A program made the position numbers and the translations under genes. The notes under the pieces were generated by a model, which did not search any database, was not told where the DNA came from, and was given only the letters and a program-made list of their open reading frames with translations. Positions 50,219-60,542 of a stretch of 64,000 bases of DNA are shown piece by piece. Each line of letters starts with the position of its first letter. The stretch's first letter is position 1. The stretch lies in contig NC_081415.1 in the NCBI RefSeq assembly GCF_030272615.1, positions 263,364,925 to 263,428,924 on the forward strand, written 5' to 3'. Origin of the DNA: Cryptomeria japonica (Eukaryota > Streptophyta > Pinopsida > Cupressales > Cupressaceae).

Positions 50219-50743
50219 TTAATTTAAATGGTATATAGTACGTACCAACCCCATGATATTAACTTTGTTTGTATCTATACGATTCAAACTGTAATCAATT
50301 AGAAGCTCTTCGCCTACACTTATTGGTTTTATAGCACATACGAATACATGATTTCCCTCACGCGCCTCAAATATGCAATTGGGTTGTTTATTAGTTGACC
50401 CAGGTCGCATACTATTTATAAAACCTACAATGTTCCCTATTGCTTTTGGCCGATCATCAATGTATATAGCCACTCATTTATTTTGATCATTATTGTTCTG
50501 TTGTATATAATTTGCTGACAGTGCATACCTACGTATACTTTTTTTATATCGAACAATCTGCATCAATTTATTGTGATTGTAACAAGGTCTGACAAACTCC
50601 ATCAGTTCAGCAACTTTGTTGTAACAGACCTTTATGTCATCCATGAAAAATAGGTCAAAAACATGTAACGACAAAGGTTTTATGCGATATATCCTATCAT
50701 TAACACAAAAATCAGTATTTATTGGAGGAAGCTCCTTGGGCAC
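50219..50743 (-). pseudogene. SET-domain-like ORF inside the CACTA element, one in-frame stop
   Basis: Two adjacent frames on the minus strand are one frame split by a TGA at 50474-50476 (probably a former Trp or Arg codon). The C-terminal part shows the SET-domain core. GNIVGFINSMRPGSTNKQPNC corresponds to the usual G-N-x-x-R-F-x-N-H-S-C-x-P-N-C region, with NSMRPGSTNKQ in place of NHSC. It is followed by VFVCAIKPISVGEELLIDY, the G-E-E-L-x-x-D-Y motif. SET domains methylate protein lysines with S-adenosylmethionine. The N-terminal half (to 50743) is less clear, and the earlier SET motif is not recognised. A donor (TTG|GTACGT at 50246/50245) can join this ORF in frame to the exon at 50111. 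Changes in the NHSC region make catalysis doubtful. Confidence 0.7.
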
Positions 50744-50750
50744 CCATTAT

Positions 50751-51090
50751 TTATGTAGATGTTTGTACCTCAATGTTGACTTTTGTCTCATCATCATAAG
50801 AACATGACCCCCTTTGAGCAAGGAAAAATTTCATGTGTTTATTGAATTTTCTTCTAATCTTTTGACCTCTTGTTGATCTCCCTAGTGTAGACCTACTACA
50901 TGTCTCACTTTTGTTTTCTATTCCTGTATTTCCCTCCCTCAAGGAAGACACGTCTGACAAATACCTATTTGGGGGTACTTGCACTCCATCAAATGAGAGA
51001 GTTAATTGGTAATGAGAGAGAAATTTTACAAATGAGGGTAATGTTGATGAAGAAGTTAGCCCTAAAGTTGATTTTGGGATTAAAATTTGA
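50751..51090 (-). pseudogene. possible upstream exon of the SET-like gene
   Basis: An open minus-strand frame runs from about 51090 to a TAA at 50751. It is Ser/Thr-rich at first, then basic (Gly-Arg-Ser-Thr-Arg-Gly-Gln-Lys-Ile-Arg-Arg-Lys). It ends 8 bp before the SET-like frame but in another phase, so a frameshift or an undetected splice must join them if they are one gene. A linker or nuclear-localisation role is only a guess. Confidence 0.35.
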
Positions 51091-52014
51091 ATAAGTCCAA
51101 CTGGGGCCTCAAGTGTTGATAACTGTATTAGATTTGTTGCTAATGTCGAGGTTTGAAAAACTAAGGAAGTTTGTTTTCCAAGTAATTTTTAAAAATTAAA
51201 CTATTTCTATATGGTGTATTGACTAGTTATACCTGTCCATCCATGAGAATGTGCAGGATCCTCGTCAAAGGGGTTTAGGTTCCTGCACATGTAATTCAAT
51301 TATCTTATGTTAGCTAAAAATTACATAGTACACAACATGAACAACATGAACTTTATAGATAAAAAGAGTATTAAATAATAAAAATATGATGTCATCAAAA
51401 TCATTATAATTTTTTTAATTCTTTACCTTTACTTTATGTAGACTATGTAGGATCCTCAACTAAATGGTTGGCGATGTCTATAGTCAACAACCTATTCCCA
51501 CCAAGGGTGACAGCATCACAAAGGGACTATACATGAAATCAACACCATCAATTGAGCATCATAAGCATTACTACATTTGTAAGTTGATAAACAATAAATA
51601 CATACATATCATAAGCATCACATGATGTATCATCATATATGTCATTGAGAATCATAATTAGCATCACATATGTGTCATCATAAACATGCAATCCGTCACA
51701 TATGTATCATAAATCACCATCCATCACATAGGTAATAAACAATCCACATTCTATAAATAAACACAAAGTTCAAAAAATGTCACATGTATCATCATAAACA
51801 TGTAATCCATCACATAGCTAATAAACAATCCAAATTCCATAAATAAACACAAAGTTTAAAAAATGTCACATAAATAGTCACTCTCCCTATCTCCATCTCC
51901 ATATTAAAAGGTGCATCATGAATTAATTATGTAATGGCATTACAATTCAAAAGATAATGAATTAATTATGTAAAAAAAAGTCTATCAAGAAATCAATATT
52001 AAATATATAATATA
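51091..52014. other. spacer between the two CACTA genes with local repeats
   Basis: No coding region recognised. CATCACATATGTATCATCATAAACATG-like units and a ~50-bp direct repeat (ATAAACAATCCA...CACAAAGTT...AAAAAATGTCACAT at about 51728 and 51828) fill 51560-51870. Confidence 0.6.
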
Positions 52015-54440
52015 CTAATTGCATACCTCATACATTTCATTCATCATCATGAACATAATGATCATCTCACCATCATCATCATCATCATCATCATCATCAC
52101 CACCACCATCATCGTCTTTATCATCGTCATTACCATCATCACCATCACCATCACCATCACCATCATCATCATAAGCTTCTTCTTCTTCATCATCATCGAG
52201 AAATTGTTGATCGTGATCATCATCTACTTCATCTTCTGCTTCTTTGGTATCTTCTTCTCCTATCACATTATACTTTATCGGCTTTCCTCTTGGATCATGT
52301 CTAACAACAAATACCCAAACCGGTTTATGTGGAACCTTTGAGTAAAATACCTGCTCACATTGGCTTAGAAGAACATAGGGCTCATCCCCAACTGGTTCAA
52401 ACGACCTTGTATTAACCATTGTAAAACCATTATCATGTTCAATTGCAGTTCTATCGGGATCATTTTTATTCAATCGTAGCCTGTACCATTTGACGAGGAA
52501 CAAAACTAATTTGAAGGAATTAACGTCACACTCAAGTATATCATCCAAAATGCCATAGTATCAATTTTGAGATTGTTGAGGATGTATGTCATTTCTCAAT
52601 GAAATATTTGTCACCTCAAAGACTGCAGTGATGCCAGAATCACAAGTTTTCTTCGTGTCATCCAACTTTTTTATGCAAAATTTATGACCATTGCAGTACA
52701 TAGCATTGTGGTGTTTGACCTGCGATATGTCAAACATGTAAAATTTATTGCAGTGATCTGCTAAACATATGGGTGTAATAAATTTATACGTACATGTTTA
52801 TCTCTTAAACCATATGCTAAATCAATTTCCCTTTGCGTAACATTGGAATATTCATTACGATGAGCTTCTTTAACCAATGAAGCCACACCTTCCCATGTTA
52901 ATGTGCAACCAGAATGTTGACAATGATCAATCCATACCATCATCCAATCAAAATTGTTTACAATATACAAATGTAGTGCATCCCACTCTCGACCAACTAT
53001 ACAAAAAATAAATAGATGTCTTACAATCGATTCATTTTGAGGATTAAGAATTAATTAATTACAATAACATCTTATAATTACCTCTCACTTTCCTCAATCT
53101 GCCTTTCCCCGTCAAGTACTCCCCTTCGAATTTGTTAATGGGGTTGGGATCCCAAATGCGATCCATGTGGATCTTTGCTACAAACTTAGGAAGATATTCA
53201 GAAATGTACACCATAGTCTGGTATACCATATATCCCTCCTCCATAGAACCCTCAGTATGTGCTCTTTGTTGAACCAAAGTCTTCAAAAATTTCAAGTGTC
53301 TCTCAACCATCCACATTGACCTAGTGTGTACAGGTCCACACAATTCAATCTCCTCAACTTGGTGTATGAGGTAGTGTTCTTGTGCATTGAAAAAAGCTGG
53401 AGGTAGACACTTTTGCATTTCACACATTATATGAGGAATTTTTCTCTTCCAATATTTTATATCTTCTTTATGGATTTCTTTACATGACAACCACCTACAA
53501 GATATTCAAGACACAAAAAAATATATTACATAACAAGTAAAACAAATCACAAATATAATATCTATACAATGAATTGAACAAATATCACTACTTACCTCAT
53601 GTATTTTTCAAGATCATATATGACTTGCTTGAGATTATTATCAAAGTCGTCTAGGAGAGATAGAGGTAGAACGTACTGCAACAATTATAAAATTATCTTT
53701 TCATTTTTTTCTAACATAATACAAAAGTACACGCGCAGTACTTAAATACATAGTAAAAACACAAGAACATGAACTACCTTAATGAAGGTATGCTAATCAT
53801 GCATTTTCATCCCTATCCTAAATTCACTTTTCTTTGATATGAGATTTTTTATGTTCGCAGCAAATCCTGTGGGAAATCAATTTTTTCGTATGACTTCTTT
53901 TATAGCATTGCTTTGTTGGTTTGTTAATAACCAAGGAACCTCACTTATATTAATCTGGTCTCCATGACTATTTGATTGAATGACATTTATCATTGCATGA
54001 TTGGAATCCTGAATGTCACTACATAATTTGACAATTTTTTTTTTGTCACGCCTTCCATCCAATATTTTTCATAATGTCTCTGTTATATTCTTTCTAATAT
54101 GCATAGTATCACACAAATTCACAATTTGTAACTGCTCGTAGTAGGGTAACCTACTAAATTATCAGGGATAACTTTTTAGTCCCTTAGGAAGGTGTTCATT
54201 TATGCCTTCACGACCTCCATGATCATCAATCACATCATCAGTAAACAAAACAAAATAGAAAAGATGTTTTATGACATAAACCGTTAGATGGAATGGCATT
54301 ACCTTGATGATTAATTATATTATATTCCAACTTCCACAAGTGAGGTGTCATTCTTTGTGGCTTTGATGTATCCTCTTCTTTCCCATTGAAAAGATGTTTT
54401 TCAGTATTTTGATACATGATTTTTGTGGAGAAAGTGCCTA
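52015..54440 (-). pseudogene. CACTA TNP2-type transposase, middle and C-terminal part
   Basis: Minus-strand exons in order. About 54420-53765: CDTMHIRKNITET and LDGRRDKKKIVKLC, then FPTGFAANIKNLISKKSEF and GMKMHD*HTF, the typical TNP2 'nodes before DUF4218' region; stops replace Trp codons. 53683-53596: YVLPLSLLDDF, flanked by TTGCAG| and |GTAAGT. 53500-53065: DUF4218 hallmarks, with HLIHQVEEIELCGPVHTRSMW at the core and an invariant-like ERHLKFLK. 52996-52797: a linker exon. 52720-52015: DUF4216-like, with YYGILDDILECD, VLFLVKWYRL, DPRGKPIKYN, then a long Asp-rich tail from (ATC)n repeats. The 5' part (catalytic N-terminus) is cut off at 54440 by the LTR starting at 54445. Not functional. 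Confidence 0.9.
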
Positions 54441-56194
54441 TACTTGTAGTACCCCTACTCGTTTGAACTCATTAGACTCATATTTTATTATTGTTTGTTT
54501 TCAGAGGATACATTACCATGATGTGTTATTCAGATTTTTATGACATTATTTCATGCCTTATCTAGATATGAGATGAGTAATTTATTGCAATATTTCAGTA
54601 CTTGTGATTTATGTCATTTTATGGATTATTGCTATGTATTGACACTTTACTTTATCTAAGTAATGTGGAATTATATGTTGTGTGTCTAAGAGTGTATTGG
54701 ATGCAAGGGGATGATTTTCCTTCACTCATTTCGATGAGACAGGGAACGTCGTGATTCTCCTTCATCAGTGTGTATGTCATGTTTTCTATATTGTATATAT
54801 GCATGTGTGGTTCGGTGATGCATGATATTGCAGGTACAAGTACCAGGTAGGTACAAGGTATCATCTCCACCTAGCTTCATAGGTCTGAGCGTGCCTTATA
54901 TTTTTCGATAAAAGTGGAGGAGATAGTAGTTGACCCTATTTTACTCATTTACACTCGTGTGAGTGTCATCAGTTGGTCATCTAGTCAGTTAGTTCGGCCT
55001 TCGTATTTTGTCATTTGATCTTTTTATGAGTATTTGCTTGAGATTTGTTCAGTTTGTGTGTTTTAGCAGATTTGATTAATTAATTAAGTTATGGAGTTAT
55101 CTCATAGTTGATTTATGTATGCATTGAGATTATAAATTTAACTAATTAAAAGAAGTTATTAAATTAAGTTGCAAGCTGCATGATATTAGAAATATATTTT
55201 ATTTAAATTTTAGTGAAAAATAAATTAGATCAATTTCATTTATTGTTCGTAGAATTTTAAATAAATAAAAGAATAAATGAATAAAAGAACTAATTAGAAT
55301 TAAAATATTGCTTTAATTTCTCTATTTAGAAAATTAATTAATTTGTATGAGAAAAGAAAAAGAAAGAAAAATGATTTTTAATTATTGCATGTTAACTTAT
55401 CCCTTTGTTAAAAAATTGGAAAAGAAAAGAAAATTGCTTTTATTACTAAATTTAGGTTTTTGGAAAAAAGATATTCAACCTAGAATTTTAGTTTAAAAAG
55501 AGGAATAGGTCATTATTTTAGGATACACACGAAACAAGTCAGGGATTTAGGTGAAGAAATTTATTTGGAAGCTTGTTGAAAAGATTAGGGCTCTTCTACA
55601 GATTTCTTCCAGGAAAGCTATACCAGGTTGGGTGGCTTCTTTTGATTGTTGTTTTAAGAAAATATTTCTATTTCTTCTATCTTATGAATGATGTGTGTGT
55701 TAAGATGATTGTCATGTCATGTCTAATTAATTTTGTTCTTAACTAAAGTCCATACCTAAAGTTAATTTCTAGTTTAATGGAAAGAAGTTATTTTTGGGTG
55801 TTTGTGGATTAAATTTTGAGAAAATTGGGAAAATTATTATGGCAAATTTTGTCAAGAATTTCATTGTGCATGGAAATTGCAAGATTTGGGGGGGCATGGG
55901 ATTTATCAAGAAATCATTCCCTCTTGTTTGTTTTTATTTTGATATTGGTTATGACAATCTTTTAGTTGTATCACTGTGGAATTGTTAATTACTTTAGGAA
56001 TAAATTTAATTATAAATTAAATTTATTGGGTTATTTACATTTTGGGAAAATATTTTATTTAATTATAAAAAAATATTGTAAAAGATTAAATTTTGTAAAA
56101 ATGAATTTATTGGAAACTTATTGTTTTATTTATGTTATTGAATTTACTAAAAAGATTAATTTTTTTTTTTAAATATATATATATATATAAATTA

Positions 56195-56330
56195 ATCCTC
56201 GGTAGCACTACCGACAGTAGTACGACTACCGTACGGTAGCAGTGCTACCAATGGTAGCATGTGCTACCGTGCGGTAGCATGGGCTACCATGCGTAGCATA
56301 TGCTACCATGCACAGTGGTAGAGATTAAAT
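56195..56330. repeat. GCTACC/GGTAGC minisatellite
   Basis: Alternating GGTAGC and GCTACC motifs (CTACCGTACGGTAGC, GCTACCGTGCGGTAGC, GCTACCATGC) make a strongly self-complementary block of about 135 bp. Confidence 0.85.
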
Positions 56331-56434
56331 GTTTTTTTTCTTTAATTCCCCTATGCGTACCTTGACATAGCACTTTCGGGTTTCATGCCTGGGGTTGTGT
56401 ATGTTGAGTTATTTATTAATTAATTTATAATACA

Positions 56435-56439
<5 letters not shown>

Positions 56440-56503
<64 letters not shown>
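56440..56503. repeat. (TG)n microsatellite
   Basis: About 32 TG units abut the LTR start at 56504. Confidence 0.95.
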
Positions 56504-56507
<4 letters not shown>

Positions 56508-58003
56508 GGCATTTTCAGTAGAAAGATAGATTGTTGATATTCATTAAGGATATTGAGAAGGTTGTTGAAGACTATTTGATATAACTGAAGAAGGATGATA
56601 ACTATCTTTATAACATTATTTTGTCATTGATGTCAAGAAATTGATTTTCTGATTCAGTATGATGTTGCCATATCTTGAGGATATTGATTTGAAGAGAATT
56701 AAGTGGTCGGTAAAAGACACAGAAAGAATGTGATAAGAAAGAGGAGAAATAAGTTATTCAATGTGCAACTATTACCGAGTTAGACAATGATGAGATCATG
56801 ATGTTTAGATTGTTTTGATATCCTACATATGTTGTTGATTGAAAGGTTAATACTATGCTATGTCACTGAGCAAAGAACCTAGTCGGTAAACCCTAAGGAA
56901 CCTAGTCGGTAAACCCTAAGGTTATCAATATCGGTTAATGAAGGCGAAATGTCTACCGAGTAAAGTTTAGTATTTACCGAGTTGCAATCGAGTTATGACA
57001 GAGCGCATTGGATGAATACAAGCATTATTTAATGAAGGACAATAATTAGCTGGAGATGTATAAATGATTGGAATGTCGTGTATGAAATTTGTTAAGGATC
57101 TATGGCAATAAAATATCGGCAGGAAGATCTACAGCATAGATTGAATCGCAATAACCTTGTGCAAGTTCCAAGAAAGGACTGCAAGTCCCGAGGCAAGGTA
57201 AAACATTTTTAGATCAAAGAATGCATTGAACCTAGTCAAGTTTGACTATCTGATGGCTAAGATTGATCATGGGAAATGTGATCAAGGAGATTAAGTGGTT
57301 AGCAAATTGTTTATAAATAAGAAATTATTGATGAACAATGTATGCGGGCAAGTGTAAGCATAGGGATGCTACATAGTGATGACCGAGCACAGAAGCTTGA
57401 AGACCTATTTGAAAAACAAAGTAGGAAGCCCAGCAGAAGACTAGATAAGTCTTATGACAAGATTGTTTTGAGCAAATAAGAATCTGCTTTAGCATTTTAG
57501 ATGTGAAGTTGCAGATATATATTTTATTATTGTTATTTTGTAAGTGATAGGAAATCTCTTAGCCGAGTGGACTTAACAGTCTTATTTGTAAACCCTCTAG
57601 CAAGGTAACATTCTAAATGAGTGTTTGAAAACCTTTAACAAGGTCACTTCTAACAAAGTGAAGATCCTAATAGATCTGAGGGAAATCCCTTAACCGAGTC
57701 ACATCTAGCAATGTGTTTGTAATCTTTAATAGGATTTTCTTTTAACCGAGCATACTCTAGAAGAGTATATTTCTTAGTGGGTCCGAAATCCCACAGTGGT
57801 TTTTCCCTATTTGGGTTTCCACGTTAAGTCTGGTCCTATGAGTTTCATGATGATTATATGTTTATGAGTTTGCATGTTTAGCAGTTTTTGTTACATTGTT
57901 GAAGTATATATTACCGAGGTTGAATCTATTGATTTTATGGAAGTTTAAGTTTGTATGATTCACCCCCCCTCATCTTGTTAGCTATTGTCATCGGCTCTTT
58001 ACA
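56504..58003 (+). repeat. 5' LTR of the third gag+ORFx element
   Basis: A 1500-bp segment starts TGTTGGCATT and ends GGCTCTTTACA before a decayed primer-binding site. Like the LTRs at 20411 and 31976 it has TTCACCCCCCC near its end, a GTGGTTTTTCCC segment, and many ACCGAG/CGGTAA phrases. A local duplication AACCTAGTCGGTAAACCCTAAGG occurs twice at 56876-56922. Confidence 0.78.
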
Positions 58004-58016
58004 TTAAGTATCAGAA
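58004..58016 (+). promoter_or_regulatory. decayed primer-binding site
   Basis: TTAAGTATCAGAAC follows the LTR end and differs from TTGGTATCAGAGC at a few positions, as expected of an old copy. Confidence 0.6.
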
Positions 58017-58022
58017 CTATCA

Positions 58023-58023
<1 letters not shown>

Positions 58024-58111
<88 letters not shown>
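58024..58111. repeat. (TA)n microsatellite
   Basis: About 44 uninterrupted TA units. Confidence 0.97.
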
Positions 58112-58113
<2 letters not shown>

Positions 58114-58449
58114 TTGTTTTTTTAATATGGGTATTATATTAAGTTAGCTTTATTTTAATACTATGGAAACTAAATTTTGAGTTGTTAAATATATATTTTG
58201 TAATATAATTATAAGTGAATTATATTATATGAATATAATTTAATTTATAGTTATATTTATATTTTATGAATGTAATTAGATTATAGTTTGGGTGTTTTCA
58301 GAAAAAATTGTAAATTTGGAGATTTTACATTTATGTTTGAAAACATTAGGAAATTAATTTTTGTGTGATTGATTAAACCTTATTGGACAAATGACAAAAT
58401 TGATTTATTTGTATTAATATAGTTGTAAATTCCTTATGTAGACGTATAA
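58112..58449. other. AT-rich DNA, nothing recognised
   Basis: Very AT-rich sequence between the microsatellite and the Gypsy-type LTR. It could be the tail of the TGTAGTACCC LTR or of the nested LTR. Confidence 0.5.
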
Positions 58450-59930
58450 AAATGACCATATTCCTAAATGAATATTTTATGTTCATTTCCCTATTTAATT
58501 AAATCCAATTTAATTAAATTATCCACATTCTTCTATTTTATTAAGTAAATTACTCAATTTATTTAAATAAAATTCACTATACCATTTAATGAATAAATCA
58601 TTTTATTCAATTAAATACCCCTAGCCATTTTTAATTAAATTCAAATTTAATTAAATAGTTATCCTAAATTAAATAAATCTAATTTATTTAATTTCCCCAA
58701 ATTATGACCAAATTGAATTAAATCATTTAATTCAATTAAATCCTATTATCCCCTCATCCACTTGCAAAATCCCAAACCCCTTCCTAATCCCTTCTAGAAT
58801 CTTCTAACCACTTCTAATTAACCTAACCCTCCTCTAAACTTTGTCACATCCCTAAGAAAAGGGAGGTCACTTCTCAAATGGCCCAAAGTCTTGGAAAACC
58901 ATTAAAGGTTTTCAACCTTCAACCACCAAAACCCTTAAAGTCTTTGAAAACCATTGAAGGCTTCCAACCTTCAACCACTTAATCCCCAAAGTCTCCAATA
59001 ACCATTAATGGTTAATTCAAACCCTCCCACATGGTTAAAACATTTGTTTTGACTCAACCTCTACCCAACCCAAAGGTCTCATCAGGCCATTAATGCTTTG
59101 ACCATGATTATCTCTTAATCATTTGCACAAAGGTTTATTCTTGGATTAACTCTTAATCCAGTGGGTAAACCTAATTTAGACTTGACCCTTAGCCTTTAGA
59201 TAACCATGAGGTCTTCTCAGGCCTTTAATGCCTCCAACCTCTTCTTTCAACCCAATCTTATGTTGACATTTGTCACCATGTTATTGGTGCCAATTGTGCA
59301 CATGGATCCCCAACTTTCAAACTTGGCCCTTGATTAAACCATTCAATCTTGACCACCCATTGCCCTGTTTGTGCTATAAATAGAGCTCTCATTCCTCCAT
59401 TTTTAACAACCATCCTTCAAATTTGTAGCATCACACTTATGCTCAAATATATTCAAGCTTTCATTTCATATATGCTCATCATTTAGCCTCTTTTTAAATC
59501 AGGAAGTAGACTAAATATGCATGTTAGAGTACTTCCTTTATCATTTTAGCTCAATCATAGACTAAATATAGTATGCTAGGATAGTATTCATATTAATCTT
59601 GTCATCTTATCATTTAGTTTATTGCATTTCTAAGATCATACATAGCTTAGCATCCATCTCATACTAAAATTTATCAAAGCATCTCTCGTTCTCATATTTG
59701 CCATCCCTAAACCATTTTGCTCAGTGATCTGAGAGCAAAAACATTGGTTTGAGGGACATTGTGAGATAGAGAACCATGGGACCCTCCTTGGGAAGCTGAG
59801 TAACACTACGTTACTCCATAGCTTGCATCAAGAAGTCCTGTGTGTGTGTGTGGACTAGTATTTAACTAAATTTTCACATTTTAAGTTTTATTCGCCCACT
59901 TTTCCACCATACATTTCTGGTGCCCCAAAA
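58450..59930 (+). repeat. Gypsy-type LTR with TATA box and PBS-like site
   Basis: ATTTAATTAAAT runs (58490-58740) are followed by a two-copy ~52-bp repeat (GAAAACCATT...AACCTTCAACCAC at 58890 and 58945), a TATA box, a leader-like region, and the end CCACCATACA at about 59911. Then comes TTTCTGGTGCCCC, resembling a TGG(C/T)GCC primer-binding site of Gypsy elements. It is inserted between the PBS and the gag tail of the gag+ORFx element. The start is not determined. A region of the same kind is at 220-1430. Confidence 0.55.
59373..59384 (+). promoter_or_regulatory. TATA box of the Gypsy-type LTR
   Basis: CTATAAATAGAG is a strong plant TATA match in the expected LTR position. Confidence 0.55.
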
Positions 59931-60542
59931 TGAGAAAGAACATATCAGATGATATATTGGTCACTTCGGAAGGAAAGATTGATGTTGAAACTATTAAATA
60001 GATATGAAGACAACATGGAAGAAGAAACCTAAAGAATTTTCACAAGAAGAACCGGTTTCTGCACCTAGTGTGGAAGTTGCTGAACTGGCAAACTAAGCTT
60101 TAGAAAAGCTTAGGGGGAGCAAATCGGTAAATTTTTTGAATCCCCAGTTTACACTGGTAAAAGACCTTAACTGGTATGTGATACCTGGAAATTGGTAGAA
60201 GACCAAAAATGGTAAAAGGCAAATTAGGGTTTACACCCTAATAGTGGAGCATTTATTATGGTAGGTGAAGAATTCGTTTAAATGGGATTTTCAAGTCATT
60301 TTCACTTATCAATTTGCGAGCGAAGAAATTTTCAAGTGTAGAGGACACAAGGTGATTTGTCTTGAAATTTAGAGAGATTTCAAAACTTTAAAGAAGAGTC
60401 CAAAGATAATATCAATCAGACAGGTGAAGAACACAAAGCGGTAATCCAGCAACCGAAGTAGTGTGTGGCAAAGTTGAAGTTGCAAACCCTAAATTGCAGA
60501 TTTTTGAAGGTATTTATCAAAATTCTTGTTTATCCATTTATC
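59931..60542 (+). pseudogene. gag C-terminal remnant and inter-ORF leader
   Basis: An open piece at 60012-60098 ends Pro-Val-Ser-Ala-Pro-Ser-Val-Glu-Val-Ala-Glu-Leu-Ala-Asn-stop, echoing the gag tail at 22445-22492. CTTAGGGGGAGC follows. About 440 bp of non-coding leader lead to the ORFx ATG, with ...GAAGGTATTTATC shortly upstream, as in the 22850 copy (AAAGGTATTTTTC). Confidence 0.55.

Larger units (their letters stand above)
54445..56503 (+). repeat. TGTAGTACCC-type LTR inserted in the TNP2 gene (end not found)
   Basis: TNP2-like sequence ends at about 54440, and the next bases TGTAGTACCCCTACTCG look like the start of an LTR related in layout to the giant LTRs. It has an AT-rich body with short frames, a short (AT)n at 56174-56189, then a GC-rich repeat block and a (TG)n run. 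No terminus or target duplication was confirmed; another LTR begins at 56504. Confidence 0.5.

Noticed and set aside
52060-52200. (ATC)n as an independent microsatellite or regulatory tract
   Set aside because: It is in frame with the DUF4216-like exon and encodes its Asp-rich tail, so it is treated as part of that gene.
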